The notes below the pieces were generated by a model. That model ran no database searches and had not been told where the DNA came from. It saw only the letters and a program-made list of their open reading frames with translations. Source: Bacteroidota bacterium (lineage in GTDB: Bacteria; Bacteroidota; Bacteroidia; Chitinophagales; Chitinophagaceae). Taken from it: a stretch of 52,829 nt of DNA. Positions 35,363-43,827 of the stretch are shown here, in pieces. A program made the translations under genes and the position numbers. Position 1 is the first letter of the stretch. Each line of letters begins with the position of its first letter. The stretch covers positions 1 to 52,829 of the forward strand of contig BJGL01000007.1 of the NCBI GenBank assembly GCA_014190475.1. Direction: 5' to 3'.

Positions 35363-36490
35363 TTATAATAATTCCTTGAGCTTAACTAGCAAGAGATCAA
35401 CCTCTTCCTTGGTGTTGAATTTTGAAAAAGAAAAGCGGATCGGTACCCCCTCGTTTCCCTTTGGTAACGCTTGAATAACATGACTGCCTTGACTGGCGCC
35501 ACTACTACAAGCACTCCCTGCAGAAACACAGATACCTTGCATATCCAAGCTCATCAATAATAATTCCGATTGGGGAGTGCGGGGAAAAGAAACATTTAGT
35601 ACCGTATACAAGCAAGCCCCATCCCAATCTCCGTTGAAAGAAACGCCCGAAATTTGGGCTTGCAATTGCGTAGCCAGATAAGTTTTAATGGATTGAATAT
35701 GCACCTGATCATGCTGCAAATTAGCAGCGGCTAATTCCAGTGCCTTGGCAAATCCCACAATCCCTGATACATTTTCAGTGCCTGCTCGCATATTTCGCTC
35801 TTGTCCACCACCATGGATGAAAGGATTAACCTTAATTTTTTCTGAGATATAAAGAATACCCACTCCTTTGGGTCCGTGAAACTTATGTGCTGCACCTGTG
35901 GCAAAATGTACTTTTGCCTGCGAGAAATTCAAAGGATAGTGCCCTACCGTTTGAACCGTATCAGAATGAAATATGGCATTGTACTTTTCGCACAATGCAC
36001 CGACTGCATCGATATCCAATAAGTTACCTATCTCGTTGTTGGCATGCATCAACGAAACAAAGCAACGCGCGGTGGAGGAGGCCAATGCCCTTTCTAAATC
36101 AGCCAAGTCAATATGACCATTGGGCAATACGCGCAATAACTCACTAGTGAGCTGACGTTGTTTTGCCAATGCGTTCACCGTATGTAAAACTGCGTGGTGC
36201 TCAATGGGGGAAGTAATCAAATGTCTGCAACCCAGGTCCTCAATAGCGGACCAGATGGCCATATTATCGCTTTCAGTACCACCACTGGTGAAAAAAATCT
36301 CTCCCGGTTTTGCGCCCAACAAATGTGCAACTGATTTGCGAGCATTCTCTATAGCCAACCGTGTTTCCCGACCAAAAGAGTAAATGGAAGATGGATTTCC
36401 AAAATGAGTTTGCAAAAAAGGAATCATAGCCTCTACAACATGTGGATCCACTGGCGTAGTAGCTGCATTATCGAAGTAGACGCGTGTCAT
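35363..36490 (-). CDS. cysteine desulfurase (IscS/NifS family)
   Basis: The 375-residue PLP enzyme removes sulfur from cysteine for Fe-S clusters and tRNA thiolation. It shows YFDNAATTPVDP at the N-terminus, the TSGGTESDN block, and the PLP lysine K203 in AAHKFHGPKG. The catalytic cysteine is C328 in GSACSSGASQ. The SSG context on the mobile loop fits group I enzymes. It lies 18 bases downstream of glmM on the same strand and may be co-transcribed with it. No iscU or iscR gene is adjacent, so the sulfur acceptor is unknown. Confidence 0.93.
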   Translation of the reverse strand: MTRVYFDNAATTPVDPHVVEAMIPFLQTHFGNPSSIYSFGRETRLAIENARKSVAHLLGAKPGEIFFTSGGTESDNMAIWSAIEDLGCRHLITSPIEHHAVLHTVNALAKQRQLTSELLRVLPNGHIDLADLERALASSTARCFVSLMHANNEIGNLLDIDAVGALCEKYNAIFHSDTVQTVGHYPLNFSQAKVHFATGAAHKFHGPKGVGILYISEKIKVNPFIHGGGQERNMRAGTENVSGIVGFAKALELAAANLQHDQVHIQSIKTYLATQLQAQISGVSFNGDWDGACLYTVLNVSFPRTPQSELLLMSLDMQGICVSAGSACSSGASQGSHVIQALPKGNEGVPIRFSFSKFNTKEEVDLLLVKLKELL

Positions 36491-36508
36491 GAATATTGCG
36501 AATATACA

Positions 36509-37897
36509 TTAGGATTCAGAAAGTGAATTTTCCCGAATGTCCCGCAAGAGTTGTTGTGCAATATTACTGGCTTTGGCTTCCAAATCACTCTCTGCGTAGA
36601 TACGAACAATAGGCTCAGTGTTGGAAGCTCTTAAGTGAACCCAATCCTGATCAAACTCAATCCGAAGTCCATCCTCTCTGTTGAGTGGCTGTTTTTTATA
36701 TATTTCCGCCAGCTTATCCAGTAAGGCCGCCAAGTTTACACCGGCAGGCAGTTCAATTTTATTTTTTGAAATAAAGTAATTCGGATAATTATTTCTGAAA
36801 CCACTCATGGCTTTATCCTGTGCGGCAAAATGAGAAAGGAAAAGTCCAATTCCAATCAACGCATCCCGACCGTAATGAAAATCGGGTACAATGATGCCCC
36901 CATTCCCCTCCCCACCGATAACAGCATGCGTCTCTTTCATTTTCTTTACCACATTGACCTCCCCGACAGCTGCTGGAGTATACGTACCTCCTCTTGAAAG
37001 GGTGATATCCCGAAGTGCTTTGGTGCTACTCATATTACTAACCGTATTCCCTTTTCTTTTAGAAAGAACATAATCAGCAACAGCTACCAAGGTGTATTCC
37101 TCACCGAACAAAGTGCCATCCTCATTCACAAAGCACAAGCGATCTACATCCGGATCAACGGCAATACCAAGGTCTGCACCTTGGCGCACTACCTCCTCAC
37201 AAAGACCTCTTAAATGTTCAGGGAGTGGTTCCGGATTGTGCGCAAACTGCCCATTGACCGTTTGGTTAATAACAATAACATCTTTGATCCCCAGTTTTTT
37301 TAACAAGGCGGGAACATAAGTGGCCCCTGTTGAATTAATAGCATCTACTACCACTTTGAGTTTTCGAGCTGCAATCAAATCAGTATTAACTAACGGATAA
37401 TTCAAGATGGCATCCAGATGAAACGCCAGATAATCTTTAGTTGTAATAGCACCCAATTTGTCGACAGGTGCAAATTGAAATTGCTGCGCCTCCGCGAGTT
37501 GAAGTACTTTTTGGCCAGTTGCTGCATCAATAAATTCGCCGGTTGCATTCAACAATTTCAATGCATTCCATTCTTTTGGGTTATGGCTGGCTGTTATAAT
37601 AATTCCGCCTACAGCTTTTTCAGCAGGCACCGCTAATTCAACAGTTGGCGTAGTGCTTAAACCCAAATCAACAACTTCTATACCTAAACCCACCAAGGTT
37701 TGCATCACCAACTGCTGTACCATTGGGCCACTGATTCTTCCATCACGCCCTACCACCATACGTGGCGCTATTTTTCCTTCGGTCATGATGGTTGCAAATG
37801 CTGCAGTAAACTTTACGATGTCAAGCGGGGTGAGATTTTCACCCACTTCTCCTCCAATGGTTCCTCTAATTCCAGAAATACTTTTTAGTAAAGACAT
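36509..37897 (-). CDS. glmM: phosphoglucosamine mutase (alpha-D-phosphohexomutase)
   Basis: The 462-residue protein interconverts glucosamine-6-phosphate and glucosamine-1-phosphate for UDP-GlcNAc synthesis. It has KSISGIRGTIGG at the start, the phosphoserine loop TASHNPKEWNALK (S104), the metal loop DPDVDRLCF, the sugar loop GGEGNGG and the phosphate loop RASNTEPIVRIYAE. I chose ATG 37897 because homology begins at MSLLKSISG. A -7 box at 37915-37922 sits within the 40-residue extension of the longer frame. A phosphomannomutase specificity cannot be fully ruled out from motifs alone. Confidence 0.9.
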   Translation of the reverse strand: MSLLKSISGIRGTIGGEVGENLTPLDIVKFTAAFATIMTEGKIAPRMVVGRDGRISGPMVQQLVMQTLVGLGIEVVDLGLSTTPTVELAVPAEKAVGGIIITASHNPKEWNALKLLNATGEFIDAATGQKVLQLAEAQQFQFAPVDKLGAITTKDYLAFHLDAILNYPLVNTDLIAARKLKVVVDAINSTGATYVPALLKKLGIKDVIVINQTVNGQFAHNPEPLPEHLRGLCEEVVRQGADLGIAVDPDVDRLCFVNEDGTLFGEEYTLVAVADYVLSKRKGNTVSNMSSTKALRDITLSRGGTYTPAAVGEVNVVKKMKETHAVIGGEGNGGIIVPDFHYGRDALIGIGLFLSHFAAQDKAMSGFRNNYPNYFISKNKIELPAGVNLAALLDKLAEIYKKQPLNREDGLRIEFDQDWVHLRASNTEPIVRIYAESDLEAKASNIAQQLLRDIRENSLSES

Positions 37898-37914
37898 AGG
37901 CAGGTTTTGCGCTG

Positions 37915-37922
37915 CAAAAATA
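37915..37922 (-). promoter_or_regulatory. -7 element for glmM
   Basis: The minus strand reads TATTTTTG, an exact TAnnTTTG match, 17 nt before ATG 37897. It argues against the longer glmM frame. Confidence 0.5.
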
Positions 37923-37954
37923 CAGCTTGTGAGGCAAAAGGAAGTGCTACCCTT

Positions 37955-37962
37955 TACCTTTG
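37955..37962 (+). promoter_or_regulatory. -7 element 4 nt before the methyltransferase start
   Basis: TACCTTTG matches TAnnTTTG exactly. Only 4 nt (37963-37966) separate it from ATG 37967, so the transcript is probably leaderless, as for the gene at 14779. Confidence 0.5.
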
Positions 37963-37966
37963 CAAA

Positions 37967-38710
37967 ATGGAAGAGAAACTGTGGTTTAAGAATTGGTTCA
38001 ACTCCCCTTATTATCATTTACTGTATGCAAACCGCGACGATTCAGAAGCGGCAGCCTTTATAACAACATTAGTAGATTTTTTCAAACCCGTTGCGGGCGC
38101 AAAAATGCTGGATGTGGGTTGTGGAAGGGGCAGACATAGTCGTCAACTAGCAGCATGGGGCTTTACTGTAACGGGAATAGATGTGGCACCGGAAAATATT
38201 CGTTTTGCCAAACAATTTGCAACGGCGCAACTTCATTTTGAAATTCACGATATGCGGCAGTTGTATGCTGCACGCAGCATGGACTATGTATTTAATTTTT
38301 TTACCAGCTTCGGATATTTCAATTCACAACAGGAACATGTAAGGGCTTTACATATGATGGCAACAGCACTTCGAAATAAAGGAATATTGATACTGGATTA
38401 TGTAAACAGCGATGTGGCTGTTCAGCATCAAATAAAAAAAGAACAAAAAGTAATTCGTCAAGTGGAGTTTACGATTGAGCGCTGGAACAGTACTACACAT
38501 TTGTACAAACGAATTCAGGTAGAAGATCTTAAAAAAGGGATACGACTTTCACATACCGAGAAAGTATTTCGGTTTTCAAAGGACACATTAACCAATTTAC
38601 TGCTACAGCAGGGACTAACAATAAAAACCGTGTGGGGGGACTATCAACTAAATTCCTTTGATCCCAGTCACTCTCCCCGCATGATTTTCTATGCTGAACG
38701 AGAGAACTAA
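37967..38710 (+). CDS. class I SAM-dependent methyltransferase
   Basis: The 247-residue protein has the Rossmann-type methyltransferase core: motif I KMLDVGCGRGRHSRQLA (about residues 46-62), acidic motif GIDVAPENI, and motif IV-like DYVFNFFTSFGYF with a later ILDYVN strand. The N-terminus KLWFKNWFNSPYYHLLYANRDDSEA is shared by a common Bacteroidota methyltransferase group. The substrate is unknown. I chose ATG 37967 over the in-frame 37907 because the conserved region and the -7 box agree on it, and the longer start overlaps the glmM promoter. It overlaps the convergent sulfatase gene by 4 bases. Confidence 0.88.
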   Translation: MEEKLWFKNWFNSPYYHLLYANRDDSEAAAFITTLVDFFKPVAGAKMLDVGCGRGRHSRQLAAWGFTVTGIDVAPENIRFAKQFATAQLHFEIHDMRQLYAARSMDYVFNFFTSFGYFNSQQEHVRALHMMATALRNKGILILDYVNSDVAVQHQIKKEQKVIRQVEFTIERWNSTTHLYKRIQVEDLKKGIRLSHTEKVFRFSKDTLTNLLLQQGLTIKTVWGDYQLNSFDPSHSPRMIFYAEREN

Positions 38711-40707
38711 TTGTTTTTATTATTCATGATCAAATACCGAGCGGTCTCAAAAAAGGCATCCGTTAATTCTGATAAGGATCGCTTCATTTTCTTTAACTCA
38801 CTGCCGGGTCGCGTTGAAACCGTATCATTCAGTGGTAACAATAACTCCTCTCCTGTATTCAACTGCCGGGTAAAATAAAATTCGTTGGTGATTATACCAA
38901 TCCGATCAGACGCATTTGTAACAAAAGCAAAATGATTGGATTTAGAGGGATCCAGCAAATCACGGCCTAAGGTTCGATTCTCATAAGGTCGATGTAATAA
39001 TCCTGCTAGCGTAGGCAACACATCAATTTGTGATACCACCTCCCCCCTTTTTTGTGGAGCCAGTAATCCTGGAGCATAAAATAAAAGCGGGACATGCTGA
39101 TCAGTTAGTCGTTGCGAGGTCCAGCTGGAAGGATATACGGCTCGCGCATTTCCAGAAACACCATGATCGCCAACCAATACAAAAATGGTGTTAGAAAAAT
39201 AGTTGGCACGGGCCGCCTTTTCAAAAAAAGAACGAAAACAATAATCTGTATAGCGAAAAGCATTGTATTCGTCCACGGATTCGAATCCAAACTCATTCAA
39301 TCGTTCCTCGGGTAAGGTATCTCGAATAAAGCTGCTGTCCGACACTGGAATGGAACGTTGAAAAGGACGATGATTTCCGGAGGTTTGGATGTAAGCAAAA
39401 AATGGTGTGTTGGCTTGATCAAAGATCTGGTGCGCCTCCAACAACAGATCCTTATCGCTAATACCCCACACATTAATTGGCGGAATGGAGGGTCGTTGAC
39501 CCGTATGCATGATCAACCCTTTGATATTCCGCAGTACACCTTCAAAATTATTAAACTCCGCATCGCCCCCCAGAAAGTAGTGTTTCTGGTAACCTTCTAA
39601 GCCATTGATCAGCGTGTATTGATCCAAAGCCTGCGGATTTTGGCTAGAAAATTTAAACAACTGCGCATCAGGAATTCCGGTTAGAATGGCAAATAAAGCT
39701 CTTGCTGTAGAGAAGGTTGGCGCAAAACAGCGATCAAAAAAAACCCCCTTTTTGGAAAGTGAATCAAAAAAAGGAGTCGTGTTCAAGGGATTCCCACTCA
39801 TGCTACTTTTATACATGCTAAATGATTCGCACTGTATCAGCACAATATTTGGTTTGCTCTCGGTGGCCGTACTTCTTGGACCAATTGATCTTAGATAAAT
39901 AGGTGAACCCGTTTGCTTCCAACCCATCGACTCCGCTAAAACCGGATACAACGCCCGAGCGCGGTCTTGATTGTAGCTGGGTTGACGAAGACTTAAGGTT
40001 CCTACAAAATTTTGAAGGGGATTGATAGATAAATAGCTCAAAAAACTTTGCTGAAAACGAAAACTATCCTCTCTTTTTAAAGACTGTGGCCCCAATGAAC
40101 CATGTATCAAAAAAATAAGCAAGCACAATGCCCCCAAAAAATAACCACGCTTGTGAGGTATACCCAATCCATCGGTTTGGCTGATTACCTGCCAATGACT
40201 TTTATGATACATCCACCGAAAACTCAATACAGCAACAAATAGCCCCCCCAACATCCAAAGTAACGGGTAGGTTTGCCAAATCATTTTTACAGAGATCGTA
40301 AAATCCTCTGCGAAATTCATCGCGCCTGCATCCAAAGGGGTCTGATTATAGGAAAAACTGCCAAACCCGGCAGCAAAAAAGAAGAAAAGCACAAAGGTGA
40401 GAATAGCCAGATACCAGGTCCAGTATCGCTTGTTAGAATCAGAATAAAATGGAGATAAGCCAGGCTGTATACTTAATAAAACCACCGGTAACAATACAAT
40501 GGCAATCCAACGCAGATCATAGCGAAGTCCTAATACAAAAGCGGCTGTTACTTGATCCCAGATAAGTTCAGCAGGCCGGAAAGACAAAAAAATTATCACA
40601 CGGTAACCAGTAAAGAGCAGGAGAAATAAAAAAAATAAATTAATGACCCATAATAAGGTCTTAGGCAAGCGAAGCATTGACCTGAACATATTGCAAAGAA
40701 ACAACAT
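38707..40707 (-). CDS. LTA synthase family sulfatase / phosphoethanolamine- or phosphoglycerol-transferase-like membrane protein
   Basis: The 666-residue protein has five predicted membrane spans in its first 210 residues. An alkaline-phosphatase-superfamily domain follows. Metal and nucleophile motifs are visible as VLIQCESFS (Glu ligand), APTFSTARALFAIL (Thr nucleophile region), FVLVGDHGVSGN (Asp-His) and the later LTDQHVPLLFY histidine. Relatives transfer phosphoglycerol or phosphoethanolamine to lipids or glycans. Bacteroidota lack lipoteichoic acid, so an envelope-lipid or glycan substrate is more likely. It is divergent from the PAP2 gene; both act at the membrane, but no direct link is shown. 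Confidence 0.88.
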   Translation of the reverse strand: MLFLCNMFRSMLRLPKTLLWVINLFFLFLLLFTGYRVIIFLSFRPAELIWDQVTAAFVLGLRYDLRWIAIVLLPVVLLSIQPGLSPFYSDSNKRYWTWYLAILTFVLFFFFAAGFGSFSYNQTPLDAGAMNFAEDFTISVKMIWQTYPLLWMLGGLFVAVLSFRWMYHKSHWQVISQTDGLGIPHKRGYFLGALCLLIFLIHGSLGPQSLKREDSFRFQQSFLSYLSINPLQNFVGTLSLRQPSYNQDRARALYPVLAESMGWKQTGSPIYLRSIGPRSTATESKPNIVLIQCESFSMYKSSMSGNPLNTTPFFDSLSKKGVFFDRCFAPTFSTARALFAILTGIPDAQLFKFSSQNPQALDQYTLINGLEGYQKHYFLGGDAEFNNFEGVLRNIKGLIMHTGQRPSIPPINVWGISDKDLLLEAHQIFDQANTPFFAYIQTSGNHRPFQRSIPVSDSSFIRDTLPEERLNEFGFESVDEYNAFRYTDYCFRSFFEKAARANYFSNTIFVLVGDHGVSGNARAVYPSSWTSQRLTDQHVPLLFYAPGLLAPQKRGEVVSQIDVLPTLAGLLHRPYENRTLGRDLLDPSKSNHFAFVTNASDRIGIITNEFYFTRQLNTGEELLLPLNDTVSTRPGSELKKMKRSLSELTDAFFETARYLIMNNKNN

Positions 40708-40728
40708 AACTTAAACAGTTAGGCTGCT

Positions 40729-40736
40729 TACTTTTG
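40729..40736 (+). promoter_or_regulatory. -7 element for the PAP2/CNNM operon
   Basis: TACTTTTG matches TAnnTTTG and lies 16 nt before the TTG start at 40753. It supports the unusual start codon by its spacing. Confidence 0.5.
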
Positions 40737-40752
40737 TAAAAGAAAATTCAGT

Positions 40753-41340
40753 TTGGAAAAACTTGCAGCACTAGATCGCTGGTTATTTAAGCAAATAAAC
40801 TCCACCGGGGAAAATGCCTTTTTTGATTGGCTACTTCCCTCCTGGCGCACCCCCTCATTTTGGATTCCGGCTTATCTCCTTCTACTTTTCTTACTGATTT
40901 ACCGATTCAAACAAAAAGCAGGTTGGTGGATTTTTTTTCTGGTTACTACAGTCGGACTGGTGGATCTTATCGGCAATCAGGTCTTAAAACAAACTTTTCA
41001 ACGACTAAGACCATGTAATGAACCCTTATTAGCGGGTGAAGTATTCCTTCGTATTCCAGCTTGCGGAACTGGCTTTAGTTTTATATCCAATCACGCTGCT
41101 AATCACTTTGCCATTGCCACTTTTATGTTTCTCACCCTTGGCAAATGGCTAGGTAAAACTGGATACCTTCTATTTTTCTGGGCATTTGTAGTTGGCTATG
41201 CACAGATATATGTGGGAGTGCACTACCCCGCAGATGTTTTGGGTGGAGCCATCGTTGGCACTACGATTGCTGGACTATTTGCCACGCAATACAACAAACA
41301 ACCTCGATTTGCTATCTTCGATAGCGAAAACTCGAACTAA
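40753..41340 (+). CDS. PAP2-family membrane phosphatase
   Basis: The 195-residue multi-span protein has the three PAP2 phosphatase motifs: KQTFQRLRPCNEP (K-x6-RP), SNHAANHFAIATF (in place of the usual PSGH) and YVGVHYPADVLGG (H-x3-D). It would dephosphorylate lipid phosphates such as undecaprenyl pyrophosphate or phosphatidate at the periplasmic side. The start is TTG 40753 (MEKLAALDRWLFKQIN). No ATG occurs before the first motif, and the -7 box spacing fits. It is followed after 5 bases by the CNNM transporter gene, so the two form an operon. Confidence 0.9.
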   Translation: MEKLAALDRWLFKQINSTGENAFFDWLLPSWRTPSFWIPAYLLLLFLLIYRFKQKAGWWIFFLVTTVGLVDLIGNQVLKQTFQRLRPCNEPLLAGEVFLRIPACGTGFSFISNHAANHFAIATFMFLTLGKWLGKTGYLLFFWAFVVGYAQIYVGVHYPADVLGGAIVGTTIAGLFATQYNKQPRFAIFDSENSN

Positions 41341-41345
41341 TACAG

Positions 41346-42638
41346 ATGGATTTTATTATCCTCGGCGTCCTGATTTTTTTGAATGCATTGTTTTCTATGT
41401 CTGAGATTGCGTTAGTCTCCGCACGGAAAGGACGACTCGAACATTTAGCAGAAAAAGGAAATAAACGCGCCCAGCGAGCGTTGGAGCTCTCCAATCACCC
41501 TGAACTTTTCTTATCAGCAGTTCAAATTGGGATTACACTCATTTCTATTTTAACCGGGGTTTACTCCGGAGAAAAGTTTAGCGAAGACCTGCTGCCCCAT
41601 CTTGTTCAACAAGGCATAGAACCCGAGTTGGCGGACACACTTGCCACACTGATTATTGTTGTATTGGTCACCTTTGTTTCGATCATTTTTGGAGAGTTGA
41701 TCCCTAAGCGAATTGGTTTGATACGCGCAGAAAAACTGGCCATGGCTGTTGCTGGCCCAATGCGTGTTTTTGCACAAATCACGTATCCATTTGTTTGGTT
41801 ATTAAATAGCAGTAGCACTATATTTTTCAAAATTTTCAAGATCCGAAAAAGCACAAACGACGCCATCACTGAGGAAGAAATTAAAACGCTTATAACGGAG
41901 GGTACAGAAGCGGGTAATATTGAGGAAGAGGAACAGGAGATAATTGAGAGAGTTTTTCATCTTAGCGATCGCAGTATCACTTCACTGATGACACATCGAA
42001 GCGATATTATTTGGTTCAGCGAAAAAGATACGGAGGAGCAAATCAAGGAAAAGATTATGCTCGAGCCGCACTCGGCCTATCCGATTTGTAAGGACAGCAT
42101 CGACACTATAAAAGGAGTAGTCTCCATCAAAGACCTGTATGTAAGCCCCGATCATCTGCAATTAGGACAAGTCATGCAGCCGGCCTTATTCATCCCTGAA
42201 AACATTTCCGCTTACCAAGTACTGGAAAGATTTAAAACAGCCAAAGTACATTCGGCTTTTATTGTGGATGAATATGGAAGCATTCAGGGAATGCTGACCT
42301 TGAACGATATTTTGGAAGCTATCGTAGGTGAGATCCCGCAGGAGGAAGGACCCGATTATGAGATTATTGAACGGGAGAATGGAAGCTTTTTGATCGACGC
42401 ACAAATTCCGTTTTATGATTTTCTGTCTCGATTTGAAAAAACAGAATGGATGAATGAAGGCGAACAGGATTTTGACACCTTAGCTGGCTTTATTTTACAT
42501 CAACTGGAACGCATACCAAAGACCGGAGAGAAATTTCAATGGAAGGGTTTTTCCATTGAAATCATAGATATGGATGGACATCGGATCGATAAAGTTTTGG
42601 TGGAAATCAGTGATTCGATCCGAGAGGATATGGAATAG
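41346..42638 (+). CDS. CNNM/CBS-domain protein (hemolysin C/CorC family)
   Basis: The 430-residue protein has an N-terminal CNNM (DUF21) membrane domain with about four hydrophobic segments (FIILGVLIFLNALFSMSEIALVSARKGRLE, then SIIFGELIPKRIGL with the conserved GE-x-x-PK motif). A pair of CBS domains (about residues 215-335, TSLMTHRSDIIWF and VHSAFIVDEYGSIQGMLTLNDILEAIVG) and a C-terminal CorC_HlyC domain (about 345-425) follow. The family contributes to magnesium and divalent cation export. The hemolysin name is historical. It follows the PAP2 gene by 5 bases and abuts the convergent DUF6702 gene. Confidence 0.92.
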   Translation: MDFIILGVLIFLNALFSMSEIALVSARKGRLEHLAEKGNKRAQRALELSNHPELFLSAVQIGITLISILTGVYSGEKFSEDLLPHLVQQGIEPELADTLATLIIVVLVTFVSIIFGELIPKRIGLIRAEKLAMAVAGPMRVFAQITYPFVWLLNSSSTIFFKIFKIRKSTNDAITEEEIKTLITEGTEAGNIEEEEQEIIERVFHLSDRSITSLMTHRSDIIWFSEKDTEEQIKEKIMLEPHSAYPICKDSIDTIKGVVSIKDLYVSPDHLQLGQVMQPALFIPENISAYQVLERFKTAKVHSAFIVDEYGSIQGMLTLNDILEAIVGEIPQEEGPDYEIIERENGSFLIDAQIPFYDFLSRFEKTEWMNEGEQDFDTLAGFILHQLERIPKTGEKFQWKGFSIEIIDMDGHRIDKVLVEISDSIREDME

Positions 42639-43157
42639 CTATTGAAAATCTAATTGGGCAACCTTAGCCGGATAATCCAACTTGGCGCTTTTACGCGTGT
42701 TTCGGGCTGAAAAATGAATCAGATTTACCTGATCATCATACAAATCATAGAGTAAACTGGTTTCAACAGCTGCCCTCTCGATAAGAGTAGGAGCCCTTTC
42801 AATCTCTAAATAAACATAAACGGCCTCCCTTTCTTGCTCAAATCCCAGGTAATTGGCAAGCACCAATTTTCCATTGACCTGAATCGATAAATGTGTCTTG
42901 AGATAATGCTGAACCAAGGTATCCATACTGGCATGGAAAGCAGGGGCAATTAAATCTGCCTTGCGCTTGTAAACCTTGGAGAGAGCCGCTTCAAAGTCGT
43001 CCGTAAAAAGCTTACACTGTACCTCCAGGGTTGCTGCAGCCGTATTATGGTTCACTTCTACAACCCCCACATGAAAGGGGTGGTTAACAGAAGGTTGATT
43101 AATGGCGGGCAAAATTCCCCATAAAAGCCAGCCAACCAAGGTGATTACCGTTTGCAT
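42639..43157 (-). CDS. DUF6702 family exported protein
   Basis: With ATG 43157 the protein has 172 residues and a signal-like start (MQTVITLVGWLLWGILPAI). The mature part NHPFHVGVVEVNHN-x-LEVQCKLFTDDFEAALSKVY is the DUF6702 hallmark, and the rest is a beta-rich domain of unknown function. In-frame ATG codons at 43196 and 43301 give longer proteins. The first is possible, but the second would overlap the divergent HupE gene. In Bacteroidota this family commonly sits beside HupE/UreJ-like and M1 peptidase genes, as here, suggesting a joint metal or envelope role. That role is inference. Confidence 0.78.
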   Translation of the reverse strand: MQTVITLVGWLLWGILPAINQPSVNHPFHVGVVEVNHNTAAATLEVQCKLFTDDFEAALSKVYKRKADLIAPAFHASMDTLVQHYLKTHLSIQVNGKLVLANYLGFEQEREAVYVYLEIERAPTLIERAAVETSLLYDLYDDQVNLIHFSARNTRKSAKLDYPAKVAQLDFQ

Positions 43158-43232
43158 AAAATATTTTCCAATCACAAAACTCTGGATTATTTTCATAGCT
43201 TGTTCGAAACGCTGAAAATACTTAGCCGACAC

Positions 43233-43817
43233 ATGGATGCATTTCAATTTTATTTTCCTTTTGGTTGGGAGCATATTATCGGACTGGACGCCTTGGACCA
43301 TCAGCTTTTTTTATTAGCACTAATGGCACTTTACAGTTGGAAAGACTGGAAAACCGTATTGATCTTGATAACCGCATTTACGGTGGGTCACTCGGTTACA
43401 CTATTTCTCAGTGTTGTAGACTGGATTCGTGCAGACAGCAAATGGGTGGAATTTTTTATCCCACTTACGATAGTGATTACGGCAGCTCGTAATGTATTTG
43501 CCAAGACAGCCACCCCTCAACGGTTGCTAGTAAGCTACGCAGTAGCACTTTTTTTTGGACTGATTCATGGATTAGGGTTTGCGAATACCATCCGCATGAT
43601 GTTGGCAACAGATCAACAACTGGGCTGGGGATTATTAGGTTTTAATTTGGGGCTTGAGGTTGGGCAACTAATTATTGTCTGCTTGTTACTAAGCATGACT
43701 TTTTTAATCACTGAAAAAATGAAAGCTGCTCCATTGATTTATTCCAAGTTGGTTTCCTCGCTTGCCTTGGGCATTGGCATAAGTATTTGTTACAATAGAT
43801 TCCCTTTACAATTTTAA
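43233..43817 (+). CDS. HupE/UreJ-like membrane protein
   Basis: The 194-residue multi-span protein has the HupE/UreJ pattern: GWEHIIGLDALDHQLFLLALMAL near the N-terminus, FTVGHSVTLFLS and LFFGLIHGLGFA. Histidine and acidic residues lie in membrane segments and may bind nickel or another metal. HupE and UreJ proteins are linked to nickel import for hydrogenase or urease, but neither enzyme is near, so the metal is unknown. I chose ATG 43233 because homology starts at the DAFQFYFPFGWEH segment; the 27-residue extension upstream overlaps the divergent DUF6702 gene. The M1 peptidase gene follows 10 bases later. Confidence 0.85.
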   Translation: MDAFQFYFPFGWEHIIGLDALDHQLFLLALMALYSWKDWKTVLILITAFTVGHSVTLFLSVVDWIRADSKWVEFFIPLTIVITAARNVFAKTATPQRLLVSYAVALFFGLIHGLGFANTIRMMLATDQQLGWGLLGFNLGLEVGQLIIVCLLLSMTFLITEKMKAAPLIYSKLVSSLALGIGISICYNRFPLQF

Positions 43818-43827
43818 TATATCAAAC

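Noticed and set aside
43152-43232. N-terminal extension of HupE
   Set aside because: It overlaps the start of the divergent DUF6702 gene, and homology begins at 43233.
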